A program made the position numbers and the translations under genes. Source: Desulfocapsa sp. (GTDB lineage Bacteria; Desulfobacterota; Desulfobulbia; Desulfobulbales; Desulfocapsaceae). Taken from it: 64,000 nucleotides of DNA. The stretch is taken from assembly GCA_022712975.1 (NCBI GenBank), contig JAFLJO010000100.1:1-64000 (forward strand), in the 5' to 3' direction. How positions within the stretch are numbered: the stretch's first letter is position 1; each line of letters begins with the position of its first letter. The notes under the pieces were generated by a model, which was not told the DNA's origin, made no database searches, and was given only the letters and a program-made list of their open reading frames with translations. Of the stretch, positions 62,977 to 64,000 are shown in pieces.

Positions 62977-63528
62977 ATGAGCAAAAAATTAACAATTAGC
63001 ATACCTGATGATTTGCATAAGAGATTAGACAAATATCGAGGAAGAATAGCTATTTCTACTGTTTGTGCGAAGGCAATAAGCACCGAAATAGAGAATATTG
63101 ATGATTGCATAAAAGCTGTTAAAGGAAGATTTAGCTTACTAACTCAACGTGAAATTTGTAGCTTGGCACATAAAGAAGGCAGGCATTGGGCTGGTTATAA
63201 AGCCACTCTCGAAGATTTAGCGATTGTTAGTTGTTGGAGAGGCTCCGACGAAGAAGAACCAGATTGGTTTGATAAGTTAAGTGAAGACGCAAAAGAAAAG
63301 ATAGAAAATGGGACAGTTGCCTGGACTACAGTAGAGGAATTGGCAATAGACCTATTAAGTGAAGTCGTAAGAATTAGATCTGACGAGGACGGTTTTGATT
63401 TTTACTGGGAGAACCATGAAGCTGCCCAAGATTTCATCATAGGAGCTCGGGAGATATGGTGGGTGATTGAAGATGAAGCTATAGAACTTTTAACTTCTTC
63501 AAAACGAAGATTTCAAGGAAAGGAGTAA
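62977..63528 (+). CDS. Ribbon-helix-helix N-terminal protein of unknown function
   Basis: This 183-residue protein starts KKLTISIPDDLHKRLDKYRG, a CopG/Arc-type ribbon-helix-helix DNA-binding segment, then an acidic, Trp-rich helical region (IIGAREIWWVIEDEAIELL). Unusually long for a plain antitoxin. Its promoter contains a palindrome. No toxin gene is evident next to it. Confidence 0.72.
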   Translation: MSKKLTISIPDDLHKRLDKYRGRIAISTVCAKAISTEIENIDDCIKAVKGRFSLLTQREICSLAHKEGRHWAGYKATLEDLAIVSCWRGSDEEEPDWFDKLSEDAKEKIENGTVAWTTVEELAIDLLSEVVRIRSDEDGFDFYWENHEAAQDFIIGAREIWWVIEDEAIELLTSSKRRFQGKE

Positions 63529-63549
63529 ATCACGGCTAAAAATAGTGAA

Positions 63550-63633
63550 ATGATACGAGAAGAAAAAGTGGGGACTTTTTTCATCTGTATAGGCTTTATA
63601 ATTTTGGTTTACTATGCGATGAAATATTTTTAA
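63550..63633 (+). CDS. Possible 27-residue single-helix membrane peptide
   Basis: Below the track cut-off: MIREEKVGTFF then ICIGFIILVYYAMKYF, one membrane helix. AAGGAG lies too far from the ATG; the frame is open upstream to an ACG 6 bases after it. Uncertain, but its composition is that of a small membrane peptide and it follows the RHH gene closely. Confidence 0.35.
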   Translation: MIREEKVGTFFICIGFIILVYYAMKYF

Positions 63634-63713
63634 TGTAAAATTGAAAAATACGAAAGAAGTACAATTTTTGTAGAAAAAACAACAACAAACAATAATTCTG
63701 AAGGAGTTTACGT

Positions 63714-63947
63714 ATGGAATTCGATTATGAAATAAAAGTTAAGGAACCTGACAAGAACTCTCTTCCCTTTCAGCCTATTCTTCAATTTCAATTTAAACAA
63801 CTCAATTTATCCGCTGAATGTATAAATGAAAATGAACTTGATGAACAGATAAATCAATTGATTGATCGTGTTGAACAATTACGCAAGGAGGCTAAAATCA
63901 AACTCAATAATTCCATAAAAAGACACGATGATCTTTTCCAAAAATAA
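63714..63947 (+). CDS. Hypothetical 77-residue protein
   Basis: Not recognised. It has a beta-rich first half (FQPILQFQFKQLNLSAECI) and a helical coiled-coil-like second half (LDEQINQLIDRVEQLRKEAKIKL). AAGGAG lies 8 bases before the ATG, so translation is likely. AT-rich accessory context. Confidence 0.65.
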   Translation: MEFDYEIKVKEPDKNSLPFQPILQFQFKQLNLSAECINENELDEQINQLIDRVEQLRKEAKIKLNNSIKRHDDLFQK

Positions 63948-64000
63948 AACAAGGTCGACGGCAATGGGGTCGTACCAAGCTAAGGTACTGTGTTAATGGA

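Overview
The window looks like a chromosome segment of an anaerobic, sulfate-reducing or sulfur-metabolising member of the Desulfobacterota, most like the Desulfobulbales. The evidence is the gene content: rubrerythrin, rubredoxins, a flavodiiron oxygen reductase, a desulfoferrodoxin remnant, a small multihaem cytochrome, UGA-decoded selenoproteins and a GGGtGRT/NifU-like pair. This is inference; there is no rRNA, tRNA or marker gene in the window.

Region by region. (1) 1-4.6 kb: a zinc-ribbon membrane protein cut by the window edge, an EamA transporter and a chemoreceptor with a cysteine-rich insert. (2) 4.7-12.3 kb: an oxygen and peroxide defence island on the + strand. It holds an FAD oxidoreductase, two overlapping selenoprotein genes that the ORF track breaks at UGA (a UxxC thioredoxin-fold protein and a Sec-rhodanese fused to a ferritin-like domain), a Fur/PerR-type regulator fused in frame to a small winged-helix protein, rubrerythrin, peroxiredoxin, a decayed desulfoferrodoxin gene, a two-domain rubredoxin, a DsrE-like protein, a flavodiiron protein and a small protein with a desulforedoxin-like end. 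(3) 12.4-22.2 kb, minus strand: aconitase, an Abi_2/AbiF-type defence gene with its own promoter and leader hairpin RNA, then a housekeeping run (M24 peptidase, RsmB, response regulator, hybrid kinase). (4) 22.4-41.3 kb: mostly ordinary genes (an amino-acid ABC transporter split between two loci, GGGtGRT pair, helicase, AMMECR1 protein, two ketoacyl synthases, RlmKL, CvfB-like protein). (5) 41.6-48.5 kb: a beta-CASP RNase-like protein, then a shrunken exopolysaccharide locus (CapD-like dehydratase, Wzz-like protein, pieces of a sugar transferase and of a ComEA-like gene) rich in palindromic repeats. (6) 49.0-61.5 kb: the most interesting part, a cluster that I interpret as a ferrosome (fez)-type iron organelle locus. 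It has two DtxR-family regulators, three different P1B-type ATPases, a free-standing HMA-like protein, a tandem FeoA-domain protein, a cytoplasmic YceI-like protein and three families of small paralogous membrane proteins, each present twice. (7) 61.5-64 kb: AT-rich accessory DNA with a possible integron-type attC site and a ribbon-helix-helix protein with a palindromic operator.

How the parts fit: the island at 4.7-12.3 kb would reduce oxygen, peroxide and perhaps reactive sulfur species, using rubredoxins as electron carriers under Fur/PerR control. The cluster at 49-61 kb would import iron into membrane-bounded compartments under DtxR control. Both suit an anaerobe that meets oxygen and changing iron supply at a redox boundary. 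Functional statements rest on motif recognition by eye; no database search was run.
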